Assembly: GCA_024405875.1 (NCBI GenBank)
Contig: JAKSOA010000013.1
Coordinates: forward strand, 1-57,934
Reading direction: 5' to 3'
Length of the DNA stretch: 57,934 bases
From: Paludibacteraceae bacterium
GTDB taxonomy: Bacteria; Bacteroidota; Bacteroidia; Bacteroidales; Paludibacteraceae
The notes beneath the pieces were generated by a model. That model was not told the origin of the DNA. It was given only the letters and a program-made list of their open reading frames with translations, and did no database searches. How positions within the stretch are numbered: the first letter of the stretch is position 1; every line of letters begins with the position of its first letter. Position numbers and translations under genes: made by a program. This document shows positions 24,104 through 32,960 of the stretch, piece by piece.

Positions 24104-25054
24104 ATGAAAAGAATATTGATTTTTGTAACATCGCTATTAGTTGCGGTGTCAGCAATGGCAGAGTCACACGCTACAAAACCAACTCTTATGGTCGTTCCAA
24201 GTGACGCTTGGTGTAGTGAGAACGGTTATGTGCAAGACTTTGACAATCAGGGTACTGTAGAGAGAATTCCTGATTATAAAAGAGCGTTGCAAAGTGACCA
24301 GAACCTGATGCTTGCAATCTCAAAGATTAATGATATGATGGCGGACCGTGGTTTCCCGCTAAAGGATTTGGAGAGCAATCTTAAATCCATTGCAAACCGC
24401 ACGGCTGAAATGAATGTGACAACAAGCAAGTCTGGCTCAACTATTGCTCAGAGCCCGTTGGATATGTTAAAAAACACCGCTAAGGCTGACATTATTATTC
24501 AACTGGGTTGGTCTGTTTCAGAAACAGGTCCTAAAAAGACTCTGACATACATTTTAAGAGGTCTAGATTCATACACAGACAAACAGATTGCGGGTGCGAG
24601 CGGAAGCGGAGCCCCATCTATGAGTTCAGAGGTGCCTGTGTTGCTTGAAGAGGCTGTTGTTGATAAAATGGATGAGTTCACAGGACGTCTTGAAGAGTAT
24701 TTTAATGATTTGTTTGACAACGGACGTGAGGGTATATTTGAGGTTCGTGTGTTTGACAACGGCTCCGGACTTGATTTGGAGAGTGAGTTTGGCGGCACGG
24801 AACTCAGTGAGATTATTGATGACTGGATGCACCAGAACACTGTAGAACACCGTTATTCACAATCTGAGGCTTCTGAGAACTATATGTTGTTTGAACAAGT
24901 CCGTATGCCTCTTATGGATGAGAAAGGCAAGGCTATGACAGCAAAGGTTTTTGCAGACAATCTGCGTAAATACCTTAAGCAGACATACCAAATAGAATCC
25001 AAAACTGCAAACAGAGGTTTGGGTAGGGCATATTTGATAATTGGTGAGAAATAA
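24104..25054 (+). CDS. DUF6175-like exported protein
   Basis: A 316-residue protein with a signal peptide (about 1-20). Its start LMVVPSDAWCSENGYVQDFD and the following RALQSDQNLMLAISKIN and DRGFPLKDLESNLKSI match my memory of the DUF6175 family of Bacteroidales. ADIIIQLGWSV, a LTYILRGLDSYTDKQIAGAS segment and FDNGREGIFEVRVFDN follow. The GLDSYTDKQIAG stretch resembles CsgG/TolB-type domains that form multimeric envelope structures, but this is a weak similarity. It is 17 bp before the next gene. No biochemical function is known to me. Confidence 0.7.
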   Translation: MKRILIFVTSLLVAVSAMAESHATKPTLMVVPSDAWCSENGYVQDFDNQGTVERIPDYKRALQSDQNLMLAISKINDMMADRGFPLKDLESNLKSIANRTAEMNVTTSKSGSTIAQSPLDMLKNTAKADIIIQLGWSVSETGPKKTLTYILRGLDSYTDKQIAGASGSGAPSMSSEVPVLLEEAVVDKMDEFTGRLEEYFNDLFDNGREGIFEVRVFDNGSGLDLESEFGGTELSEIIDDWMHQNTVEHRYSQSEASENYMLFEQVRMPLMDEKGKAMTAKVFADNLRKYLKQTYQIESKTANRGLGRAYLIIGEK

Positions 25055-25071
25055 TTAAAAACAGGCGAAAT

Positions 25072-26025
25072 ATGAAAAAGTTAAGTTTGATTATATTGAG
25101 TGTTTGTATGTTTGGCATTCAGGCGTACGCCCAGACAGTGGACTTTAATGACAAGAATAGTCAGATTCACCTTTCAATAATGATTCCAGACCAGGAGGGA
25201 GAGACAATACAGACAGGTGCCAAGAGTTATCTGACCAATAAACTTAAGCAGATTGCTGTTAAAAACGGTATAGCGGCTAATGAGGATTTCAGTAGATTCT
25301 TCATTACAACAGTCATAACACCGCTTACAAAGGACATTCTGCCTGGCCCACCTGCTCAGGTAGTGGAGAATCTGGAGATGACATTCTATATTGCAGATTA
25401 TTATGACCAGAAAGTCTATTCAAGCACCTCTATGGAGGTTAAGGCAATAGGCACAAATGATACCAAAGCATATATAAATGGTATTAAGAACATAAATGTG
25501 AACAACAAGCAGTTGGCTGATTTTATGGATGAGGGTAAGAGCAAGATTATAGCCTACTATAACGCACGTTGCTCTCAAATTATGCAGATTGCTCAGAGTA
25601 AGGCTGATAAGAAGGAGTATGAGGCTGCCATCTTTGACCTTATGTCAGTGCCGGAGGTTTGTGACTGCTACAATGAAGTTCTTGCTTTGTCACAAAAGAT
25701 ATATCAGCAGTATATAGACCACCTTTGTCAGGTTAATTTGGCACAAGCACGTACAGCGTGGGCTGCCGAGCAAAATTCAGAAGGTGCCAAGGCCGCTGGT
25801 CAGTATCTTTCTCAGATTCTTCCTGACGCCGCCTGCTATGGTGATGCTATGGCACTTTATACAGAAATCAAGTCTAAGGTGCTTGATGACTGGAAGTTTG
25901 AGATGAAGATATATCAAGACCAGGTTGATTTGGAGAAACAGCGTATAGATGCTATGCGTCAGGTAGGAATAGCCTACGGAAATCACCAACAGCCGGTAAC
26001 AACAGTATTCCCTTGGCTAAGATAA
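25072..26025 (+). CDS. Exported protein of unknown function
   Basis: A 317-residue protein with a signal peptide (MKKLSLIILSVCMFGIQAYA). The N-terminal half is beta-rich with IHLSIMIPDQEGETIQTGAK and MTFYIADYYDQKVYSS. The C-terminal half (about 150-317) is helical, with NARCSQIMQIAQSKADKKEY, two CDCYNE/AACYG cysteine sites, and a coiled-coil-like end (YQDQVDLEKQRIDAMRQV). The helical part looks like a TPR-type array. Its last 13 bp overlap the next gene, so the two are probably translationally coupled. No named family is recognised. Confidence 0.7.
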   Translation: MKKLSLIILSVCMFGIQAYAQTVDFNDKNSQIHLSIMIPDQEGETIQTGAKSYLTNKLKQIAVKNGIAANEDFSRFFITTVITPLTKDILPGPPAQVVENLEMTFYIADYYDQKVYSSTSMEVKAIGTNDTKAYINGIKNINVNNKQLADFMDEGKSKIIAYYNARCSQIMQIAQSKADKKEYEAAIFDLMSVPEVCDCYNEVLALSQKIYQQYIDHLCQVNLAQARTAWAAEQNSEGAKAAGQYLSQILPDAACYGDAMALYTEIKSKVLDDWKFEMKIYQDQVDLEKQRIDAMRQVGIAYGNHQQPVTTVFPWLR

Positions 26026-27365
26026 GATTATCAGTTATAATTATGCTTGCAGTATCCTGTGTGGAAATCTCCGCACAGGATATTGTTAATGACGGGCTGC
26101 AACGGTACCGCCGTAATGCCATTGCCACAATGATGGTGCTACACCCTGAAGATGAGTTCGGAAAGGATATAAAAGACGCCTATCTTGAGATTCCCACTCC
26201 AGACAAGTATGATAACCACGATATAGGCATCAAGGTGTTGGATAACAGTTGGTTTACAGGAGTACAGCGGAACAAGGACGGCTTGTACAAGGCTGTATAT
26301 GGTAAGAATCTCTCAAAATCAGAGATTGAGAAGAACGGGTTGGCGTTGGAGCGGTTCTTCAACCAGAATAATGTAGGAATGTTAATGGTCGCCAAGTGGT
26401 TTAACCTCAAATCTGACGGTTCTGGCGAGTTTGACTATTCCACAGCAAGATTCAGTACAAATCTCATTCAGGAACGTGGAATGTATGACGCCACAGCCTT
26501 AGACGTGGAGATGGCACGCCATACAATAAGAGGGGTGGATATGCTTGCTGACGCGGGAGAGGAACTCATATCACAAACATTCATCATTGTGAATGATATG
26601 ACATACGTTACAGCGGAGCAGAAGGCAGAGGCTGCAAAGGCCGCATTGTCAGTACTCGGAAGTATTACAGATGCTTTTCTTGGAGGACACTCAGGTAGGG
26701 ATATGGCGAATATGGCAGGTGCCATAGCAGACAGTTTCACAGGGTTCAAAGTCCGCAACCACTCATACCTCTTTCAACTTCAATGGAATGACTCCATTGC
26801 CGCACTCTTTTACAAATACTACTATACAGAGACCCCCGATGAAGAGAAAATCAGGGCGTTTGAGCGTAATGACTCTTTGTTTAAGGTGAAGTACGTGGCG
26901 TATGAATATGAGTATGATGAGAACTCCGTGCTAAAAGGTCAATATGACCGCCATGACTTGATAAAGATAAACTGCACCAGAAGCCAGGATAAAAATATCG
27001 CTCAACTTCAGGTAAAGTATGAGGATTTCAAGTTGAAGACTCCTATATACAAGGTGGTTAGAAATGACCAAGGCAAGGTGCTCTATTATGCCGCCAAAGT
27101 TGGAATGAAGGAGGGTATAACCCCTAAAAGCAAATTCCAGGTGGTGCAACGTATAATAGACCCAAAGACAAACAAATCAAGATATAAGTATGTGGCAACC
27201 CTTAAACCCATCAAGGGCAAGATATGGGATAACCGCTATATGGCTACAGAAGAGCAGGAGAAGGGCTCTGAGTTGGACGCAACTCAGTTCAAAAAGTCCG
27301 GTGGCGGAGAAATTTATGAGGGTATGCTCATTATTGAAGGAAAATACCGCAAGGTAGAGCAGTAA
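26013..27365 (+). CDS. Exported protein of unknown function, paralogue of 20732-21982
   Basis: A 450-residue protein. The start is probably the TTG at 26013, overlapping the previous gene by 13 bp, since the next ATG (26043) would cut the signal peptide (AKIRLSVIIMLAVSCVEISA). It shares with the gene at 20732 TPDKYDNHDIGIKV, an ERGMYDATALDVEMARHTIR block, ADAGEELISQTFIIVND, SYLFQLQWNDSIAALFYKYY and VGMKEGITPKSKFQVVQRI...IWDNRYMATEE. It differs in the N-terminal third and a shorter hydrophobic patch. The pair encloses the rest of the cassette. Function unknown. Another TTG-free start cannot be ruled out. Confidence 0.75.
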   Translation: MAKIRLSVIIMLAVSCVEISAQDIVNDGLQRYRRNAIATMMVLHPEDEFGKDIKDAYLEIPTPDKYDNHDIGIKVLDNSWFTGVQRNKDGLYKAVYGKNLSKSEIEKNGLALERFFNQNNVGMLMVAKWFNLKSDGSGEFDYSTARFSTNLIQERGMYDATALDVEMARHTIRGVDMLADAGEELISQTFIIVNDMTYVTAEQKAEAAKAALSVLGSITDAFLGGHSGRDMANMAGAIADSFTGFKVRNHSYLFQLQWNDSIAALFYKYYYTETPDEEKIRAFERNDSLFKVKYVAYEYEYDENSVLKGQYDRHDLIKINCTRSQDKNIAQLQVKYEDFKLKTPIYKVVRNDQGKVLYYAAKVGMKEGITPKSKFQVVQRIIDPKTNKSRYKYVATLKPIKGKIWDNRYMATEEQEKGSELDATQFKKSGGGEIYEGMLIIEGKYRKVEQ

Positions 27366-27366
27366 C

Positions 27367-27397
27367 TTTGCAGTTGAATAAAAAATTTGTAACTTCG
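27367..27397 (+). promoter_or_regulatory. Possible promoter of the ABC-F gene
   Basis: TTTG (27367-27370), a 19-nt spacer and TAACTTCG (27390-27397) fit the consensus with one -7 mismatch. The -33 overlaps the region just behind the stop of the preceding gene. Confidence 0.5.
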
Positions 27398-27419
27398 TGC
27401 CTTCAAAATTTAAAGGTAG

Positions 27420-29039
<1,620 letters not shown>

Positions 29040-29040
29040 G

Positions 29041-29097
29041 AAAGGAGAAAGGAAAAAGGAGACTGTGACCGTCTTTCTCATTTCTCATTTCTCCTTT
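29041..29097. repeat. TTTCTCA heptamer repeat and inverted repeat before miaA
   Basis: AAAGGAGAAA (29041-29050) pairs with TTTCTCCTTT (29088-29097); between them lie two TTTCTCA heptamers and a run of purine-rich copies. The element overlaps the candidate start region of miaA and may double as a hairpin between the ABC-F and miaA genes. Confidence 0.55.
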
Positions 29098-29850
29098 AAT
29101 TTTTTCTTTATTATTTTTTCACTATTAACTATATTAGGTCCTACAGCATCAGGCAAGACAGGTTTCGTTTGCAGGCTTGCTTATAAACTTGGCGGAGAAA
29201 TTCTCAGTGCGGATTCCCGTCAGGTGTATCGTGGTATGGATATAGGTACGGGAAAGGATTTGGAAGACTACACAGTAGATGGTAAGAAAATTCCGTATCA
29301 TCTTATTGACATACGTGATGCAGGTGAGCAGTACAATATATTTGAGTATCAAAGGGATTTTCATAAGGCTTATCAAGAGGTTCTTTCAAGAGGAATGCAA
29401 CCTATACTCTGCGGTGGCTCAGGACTTTACATAGAGTCTGTACTTAAAGGATATGAATTTAAGGAGTCTGAGAATGTAAAACCTATTGATAGTCTTATAG
29501 TTGGAATTGATATAGATAGGGAGAGCCGCAGAAACCGTATTACAGAGCGTTTGAAATCAAGGCTTGAAAACGGTATGGTTGATGAGGTTAAAGGTCTTAT
29601 AGAGAGTGGCGTAAAAACAGAGGCTCTTATCAGTTACGGATTGGAGTATAAATACATAACACTATATCTGCTTGGAAAACTTACATACAATGAGATGTTC
29701 AGTCTGCTTGAGATTGCCATACACCAGTTTGCCAAACGTCAGATGACTTGGTTTAGGGGTATGGAGAAGCGCGGTTTCCACATAAATTGGATTGATTACT
29801 CAATTCCTGACGAGGAAAAGGTGTCAATTGTTACAAAAATGTTACAATAA
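29065..29850 (+). CDS. miaA: tRNA dimethylallyltransferase (MiaA)
   Basis: MiaA adds a dimethylallyl group to A37 of tRNAs reading UNN codons. The P-loop GPTASGKT, the family motif SADSRQVYRGMDIGTGKD, PYHLIDIRDAG, CGGSGLYIESVLKGY and ISYGLEYK are all present. The start is uncertain: no ATG lies in frame close to the P-loop. The earliest in-frame ATG (28972) lies deep inside the ABC-F gene. I use the GTG at 29065, but it would give a hydrophobic N terminus (FNFFFIIFSLL). An ATT start at 29110 would give the normal MiaA length before the P-loop. The upstream region is built from TTTCTCA heptamers and inverted repeats, so the true start may have been remodelled. About 260 residues, a little short for the family. 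Confidence 0.85.
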   Translation: MTVFLISHFSFNFFFIIFSLLTILGPTASGKTGFVCRLAYKLGGEILSADSRQVYRGMDIGTGKDLEDYTVDGKKIPYHLIDIRDAGEQYNIFEYQRDFHKAYQEVLSRGMQPILCGGSGLYIESVLKGYEFKESENVKPIDSLIVGIDIDRESRRNRITERLKSRLENGMVDEVKGLIESGVKTEALISYGLEYKYITLYLLGKLTYNEMFSLLEIAIHQFAKRQMTWFRGMEKRGFHINWIDYSIPDEEKVSIVTKMLQ

Positions 29851-29858
29851 TTTTACAA

Positions 29859-29900
29859 TTTTACTACACTTGGAAACTATTGTAGTAAAAAAGTTTCCAA
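29859..29900. promoter_or_regulatory. Interlocked inverted repeats, candidate operators of the TetR regulator
   Basis: TTTTACTACA (29859-29868) is inverted at 29881-29890 (TGTAGTAAAA), and TTGGAAACT (29870-29878) is inverted at 29892-29900 (AGTTTCCAA). The two perfect dyads are interlocked (A, B, A', B'). They lie 58-99 bp before the TetR start and upstream of its -7 element. They could be a TetR operator pair. In RNA the topology would be pseudoknot-like. Confidence 0.55.
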
Positions 29901-29938
29901 ACAGCCGTTGACATTGACAGAGTGTCGGCATATTGTTA

Positions 29939-29946
29939 TATATTTG
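29939..29946 (+). promoter_or_regulatory. -7 element of the pump operon
   Basis: TATATTTG is an exact TAnnTTTG match, 11 bp before the ATG of the TetR gene, so the mRNA would have almost no leader. Only an imperfect -33 (ATTG, 29913-29916) is seen. Confidence 0.55.
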
Positions 29947-29957
29947 TGTGTCAGAAT

Positions 29958-30581
29958 ATGGAGAATCTGCGTCAGAACATATTAAAAGCCGCTGAGAGTG
30001 AGTTCCTGAAGTACGGAATACGCAGCGTGAGCATTGATGATATATGCAATCAGTTGCACATATCAAAAAAGACATTCTACACAGAATTCCGTCAGAAAGA
30101 GGAACTTATATTATATGTGCTTGAGGTTATATCAGAGCGGAACAGGAAAGAGGACAAGGAGTACTCACAACTATTCTCATCATACAATGCAATAGACATA
30201 GTGCTTGCCTACCGCCACCCGATATTCAAGGAGAGAAGTTCAAAGAATGAGAAGTTTATGCACGACCTTATTAAGTATTACCCCGATATACACAATGAGT
30301 TCCTGTCAGGTAAAAAAGAGAATATAAAGGGCTTTATACTTAATAATATTGACAAAGGTGTGCGTGAAGGATTTTACAGAGCCGAATTTGAGGGGATGAC
30401 AGTAGATGACATCTATCTGGATTATCTATATAATATAATAGTAGTTTCAATTGATATGGCTGAGAAAGATAATATTATTTCAAAAAATGCGTTGATAGAT
30501 ATGCGGGCTGACACTTTCCTGCGTTTGGTCTGCAATGAGAGAGGATTAAGATATTACGAACAGAAAAATAAGATAAGGTAA
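29958..30581 (+). CDS. TetR/AcrR family transcriptional regulator
   Basis: A 207-residue repressor. I take the ATG at 29958 over 29922 because it fits the TetR start (MENLRQNILKAAESEF) and the -7 element just upstream. The N-terminal HTH is LKYGIRSVSIDDICNQLHISKKTFYTEFRQKEEL (about 18-51, quoted only in part elsewhere), with the typical recognition helix KKTFYTEF. The rest is a ligand-binding helical domain of no recognisable subtype. Its stop overlaps the ATG of the TolC gene (TAATG), so it is the first gene of a four-gene pump operon and likely represses it. Two interlocked inverted repeats upstream are candidate operators. Confidence 0.85.
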   Translation: MENLRQNILKAAESEFLKYGIRSVSIDDICNQLHISKKTFYTEFRQKEELILYVLEVISERNRKEDKEYSQLFSSYNAIDIVLAYRHPIFKERSSKNEKFMHDLIKYYPDIHNEFLSGKKENIKGFILNNIDKGVREGFYRAEFEGMTVDDIYLDYLYNIIVVSIDMAEKDNIISKNALIDMRADTFLRLVCNERGLRYYEQKNKIR

Positions 30582-31912
30582 TGAGAAAAGTATTGATTGT
30601 TTGTTTAGGGATTGTTTTGTCACTCCCGATTCTGGCTCAGGAGAATACAACGGAGCAAAATCCGCAGTTCTTGAAAATCTCTTTGAGAGAGGCTGTGCAA
30701 TACGCTGTTGACCACAACCGTTCACTACAGAACGCCACACTTGATGAGAAGCAGCAGCACGCCGCGCGTTGGCAGACCATAGCCACTATGCTCCCGCAGG
30801 TTAGCGGCACTTTGGATTACCTTAATATGTGCGGGTATAAGATGAATATAGGTGGTATGGCTTCAGTGCCAATGAACCCAAACGGAACTTTGGGTGTTAC
30901 CGCCGCAATGGCTTTTTCAGGCAAGCAGGTTGTTGCCTCTCTTCTGAATAACCTTGCCATTGAAATGTCAGAGGTTTCAAAGAAAAAGACAGAGCAAACC
31001 GTAATAAACAATGTAATAACTAATTATTACACAATTCTTACACTTACTGAAACCATTGATTTGCTTGAACGCAACTATGAGAATCTGACGGTTTTGCATC
31101 AGAGGGCTCAAAAGGCTGTAGATGTAGGTGCGGCGGAGCAGATTTCAGCAGACCAGATAGAGGTGCAGGTCAATACTTATAAGACCTCAATAAGCGATGT
31201 AAAACTTAACAGAGAGGTTCTTATCAGTATGCTTAAGTTTATATTGGGTCTTGATAATGTAACTGAAATTGAATTGACAGACAAAATAAGTGATTTGATG
31301 AGTGTTGAGGAGTCTCTCGCAATTCTGAATGAGGAGTTTGACATAGAGAAGAACTATGATTATCAGTTGGTAAGCAAAAACACTGAACTTGCCAAAAAGC
31401 AGATTACTCTTGCCGCAATGGATTACATTCCCTCAATCAGTGCATATTACAAGTATTCTGCCAAAACATATTTTGGCGCCGATGAGGGCTTTAATATGAC
31501 AAACCCGAATACCGTTGGAGTTTCACTTTCAGTGCCTCTGTGGTCATCGGGTCAGAGAGCGTCAGCAATTACTCAAAAGAAACTTGCCCTGCAGTCTGCT
31601 CAGAACACTCTTCTTGACACAAAAGACCAACTTAACATAAGTAATTACCAGTACAGATATAACTTGAAAAACGCATACGAAAAGTATATGGTGCAGAAAA
31701 AGAATACAGAGGTGTCTCAAAAGGTGCTTGATAACATTTCAAAGAAGTTTGATTACGGGTATGCCTCATCAACTGAGGTTACAACGGCATCGCAGGACTT
31801 GATTACGGCTCAGACAAACTATGTAAACGCCGTTCTTTCAACAGTTGAGGCTTACCTTAACCTGAAGGATTTGATAAACATTCCGTATGAAGATATAAAT
31901 GATAACAAATAA
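30581..31912 (+). CDS. TolC-family outer-membrane channel protein
   Basis: A 443-residue outer-membrane efflux protein. A signal peptide (about 1-20) precedes the two repeated alpha/beta halves of the TolC fold: ISLREAVQYAVDHNRSLQNA at the start of the first and VGVSLSVPLWSSGQRASAI in the second. YNLKNAYEKYMVQKKNTEV and TYEVTTASQDLI-type helical segments follow. It forms the exit duct of the RND pump encoded just downstream. The start is coupled to the TetR stop (TAATG). Substrates are unknown. Confidence 0.9.
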   Translation: MRKVLIVCLGIVLSLPILAQENTTEQNPQFLKISLREAVQYAVDHNRSLQNATLDEKQQHAARWQTIATMLPQVSGTLDYLNMCGYKMNIGGMASVPMNPNGTLGVTAAMAFSGKQVVASLLNNLAIEMSEVSKKKTEQTVINNVITNYYTILTLTETIDLLERNYENLTVLHQRAQKAVDVGAAEQISADQIEVQVNTYKTSISDVKLNREVLISMLKFILGLDNVTEIELTDKISDLMSVEESLAILNEEFDIEKNYDYQLVSKNTELAKKQITLAAMDYIPSISAYYKYSAKTYFGADEGFNMTNPNTVGVSLSVPLWSSGQRASAITQKKLALQSAQNTLLDTKDQLNISNYQYRYNLKNAYEKYMVQKKNTEVSQKVLDNISKKFDYGYASSTEVTTASQDLITAQTNYVNAVLSTVEAYLNLKDLINIPYEDINDNK

Positions 31913-31924
31913 AATTTTACAGAT

Positions 31925-32944
31925 ATGAACAGATTATTTAAGTGTGTTGCGGTTTTGACAGGTGTAATTTCACTTGTGGCTTGTACAAAAGAGACAACCG
32001 ATGCTGAAGTTGAGAAGATTGAGCAGGTTGCTGTGCAGAAAATTGAAATGAAGCAGATTGATAGGGTTATAGAACTGCCTACAACTCTTCAGGGTTATGA
32101 GACTATGAACATATCTTCCACAGTAAGTGGTATAATTGACCATATTTTTGTAGAGGTGGGAGACAAGGTGTCAAAGGGTCAGTTGCTTGTAAGAATGGAC
32201 CCTACACAATATACCACTTATAAGTTGCAATATGCGAATCTTGGTGTGGAGATGGGGCGTATGGAGGCTCTGAAAGAGGCGGGAAGCATATCACAGCAGG
32301 CATACGACCAAACCAAAGTGCAGTATGACCAACTTGGAGAGACTCTTGCCCTTTATGAGAAGAACACTTTTGTAAAGGCTGAGTATGCGGGTGTTATCTC
32401 CGCAAAGAACTTTGAGAACGGAGAGTTGTGCGCGGGGCAGCCAATTCTTACCCTTACTCAAATAAATGTGTTGAAGGCATATATCAACATTCCAGAGGCG
32501 TATTTCCCAAAACTGAAGGTTGGAATGCCGCTTACACTTGTCTCTGATATATACCCTGATAAGGTCTTTTCAGCAACCGTGGAGATTGTATATCCTACAA
32601 TAGACGCCTCTTCACATACATTCACCATAAAGGTTAAGATACCTAACGCCTCTGAATTGTTACGTCCGGGTATGTATGTAAAGACCACGATTCCTGTGGG
32701 TAAGGCTTCAACACTTGTTGTACCATATCAGGCAGTGCTTAAACTTATAGGTTCAAATAACCGTTACATATTCATTAAGGATGGTGACAAGGCACGCCGT
32801 GTTGATGTTGAGCTTGGTCAGCGTTTTGACAAGTATGTTGAGATTATAGGAGATGTTAAAGAGGGCGATGAGATAGTTACAATGGGTCAGAGCAGACTTA
32901 TTGACGGCTGTACCATTGCCGTTGCACCTGATTCAATAGATTAA
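31925..32944 (+). CDS. RND efflux periplasmic adaptor lipoprotein
   Basis: A 339-residue membrane-fusion protein. The lipobox LVAC (Cys20) marks a lipoprotein anchored in the inner membrane. The lipoyl-like and barrel modules are seen in STVSGIIDHIFVEVGDKVSKG (about 60-80) and AEYAGVISAKNFENGELCAG. The shortened helical hairpin is typical of Bacteroidota adaptors. It connects the RND permease to the TolC duct. It lies 12 bp after the TolC gene and 16 bp before the permease. Confidence 0.9.
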   Translation: MNRLFKCVAVLTGVISLVACTKETTDAEVEKIEQVAVQKIEMKQIDRVIELPTTLQGYETMNISSTVSGIIDHIFVEVGDKVSKGQLLVRMDPTQYTTYKLQYANLGVEMGRMEALKEAGSISQQAYDQTKVQYDQLGETLALYEKNTFVKAEYAGVISAKNFENGELCAGQPILTLTQINVLKAYINIPEAYFPKLKVGMPLTLVSDIYPDKVFSATVEIVYPTIDASSHTFTIKVKIPNASELLRPGMYVKTTIPVGKASTLVVPYQAVLKLIGSNNRYIFIKDGDKARRVDVELGQRFDKYVEIIGDVKEGDEIVTMGQSRLIDGCTIAVAPDSID

Positions 32945-32960
32945 AAGGAGGATTTGAGTT

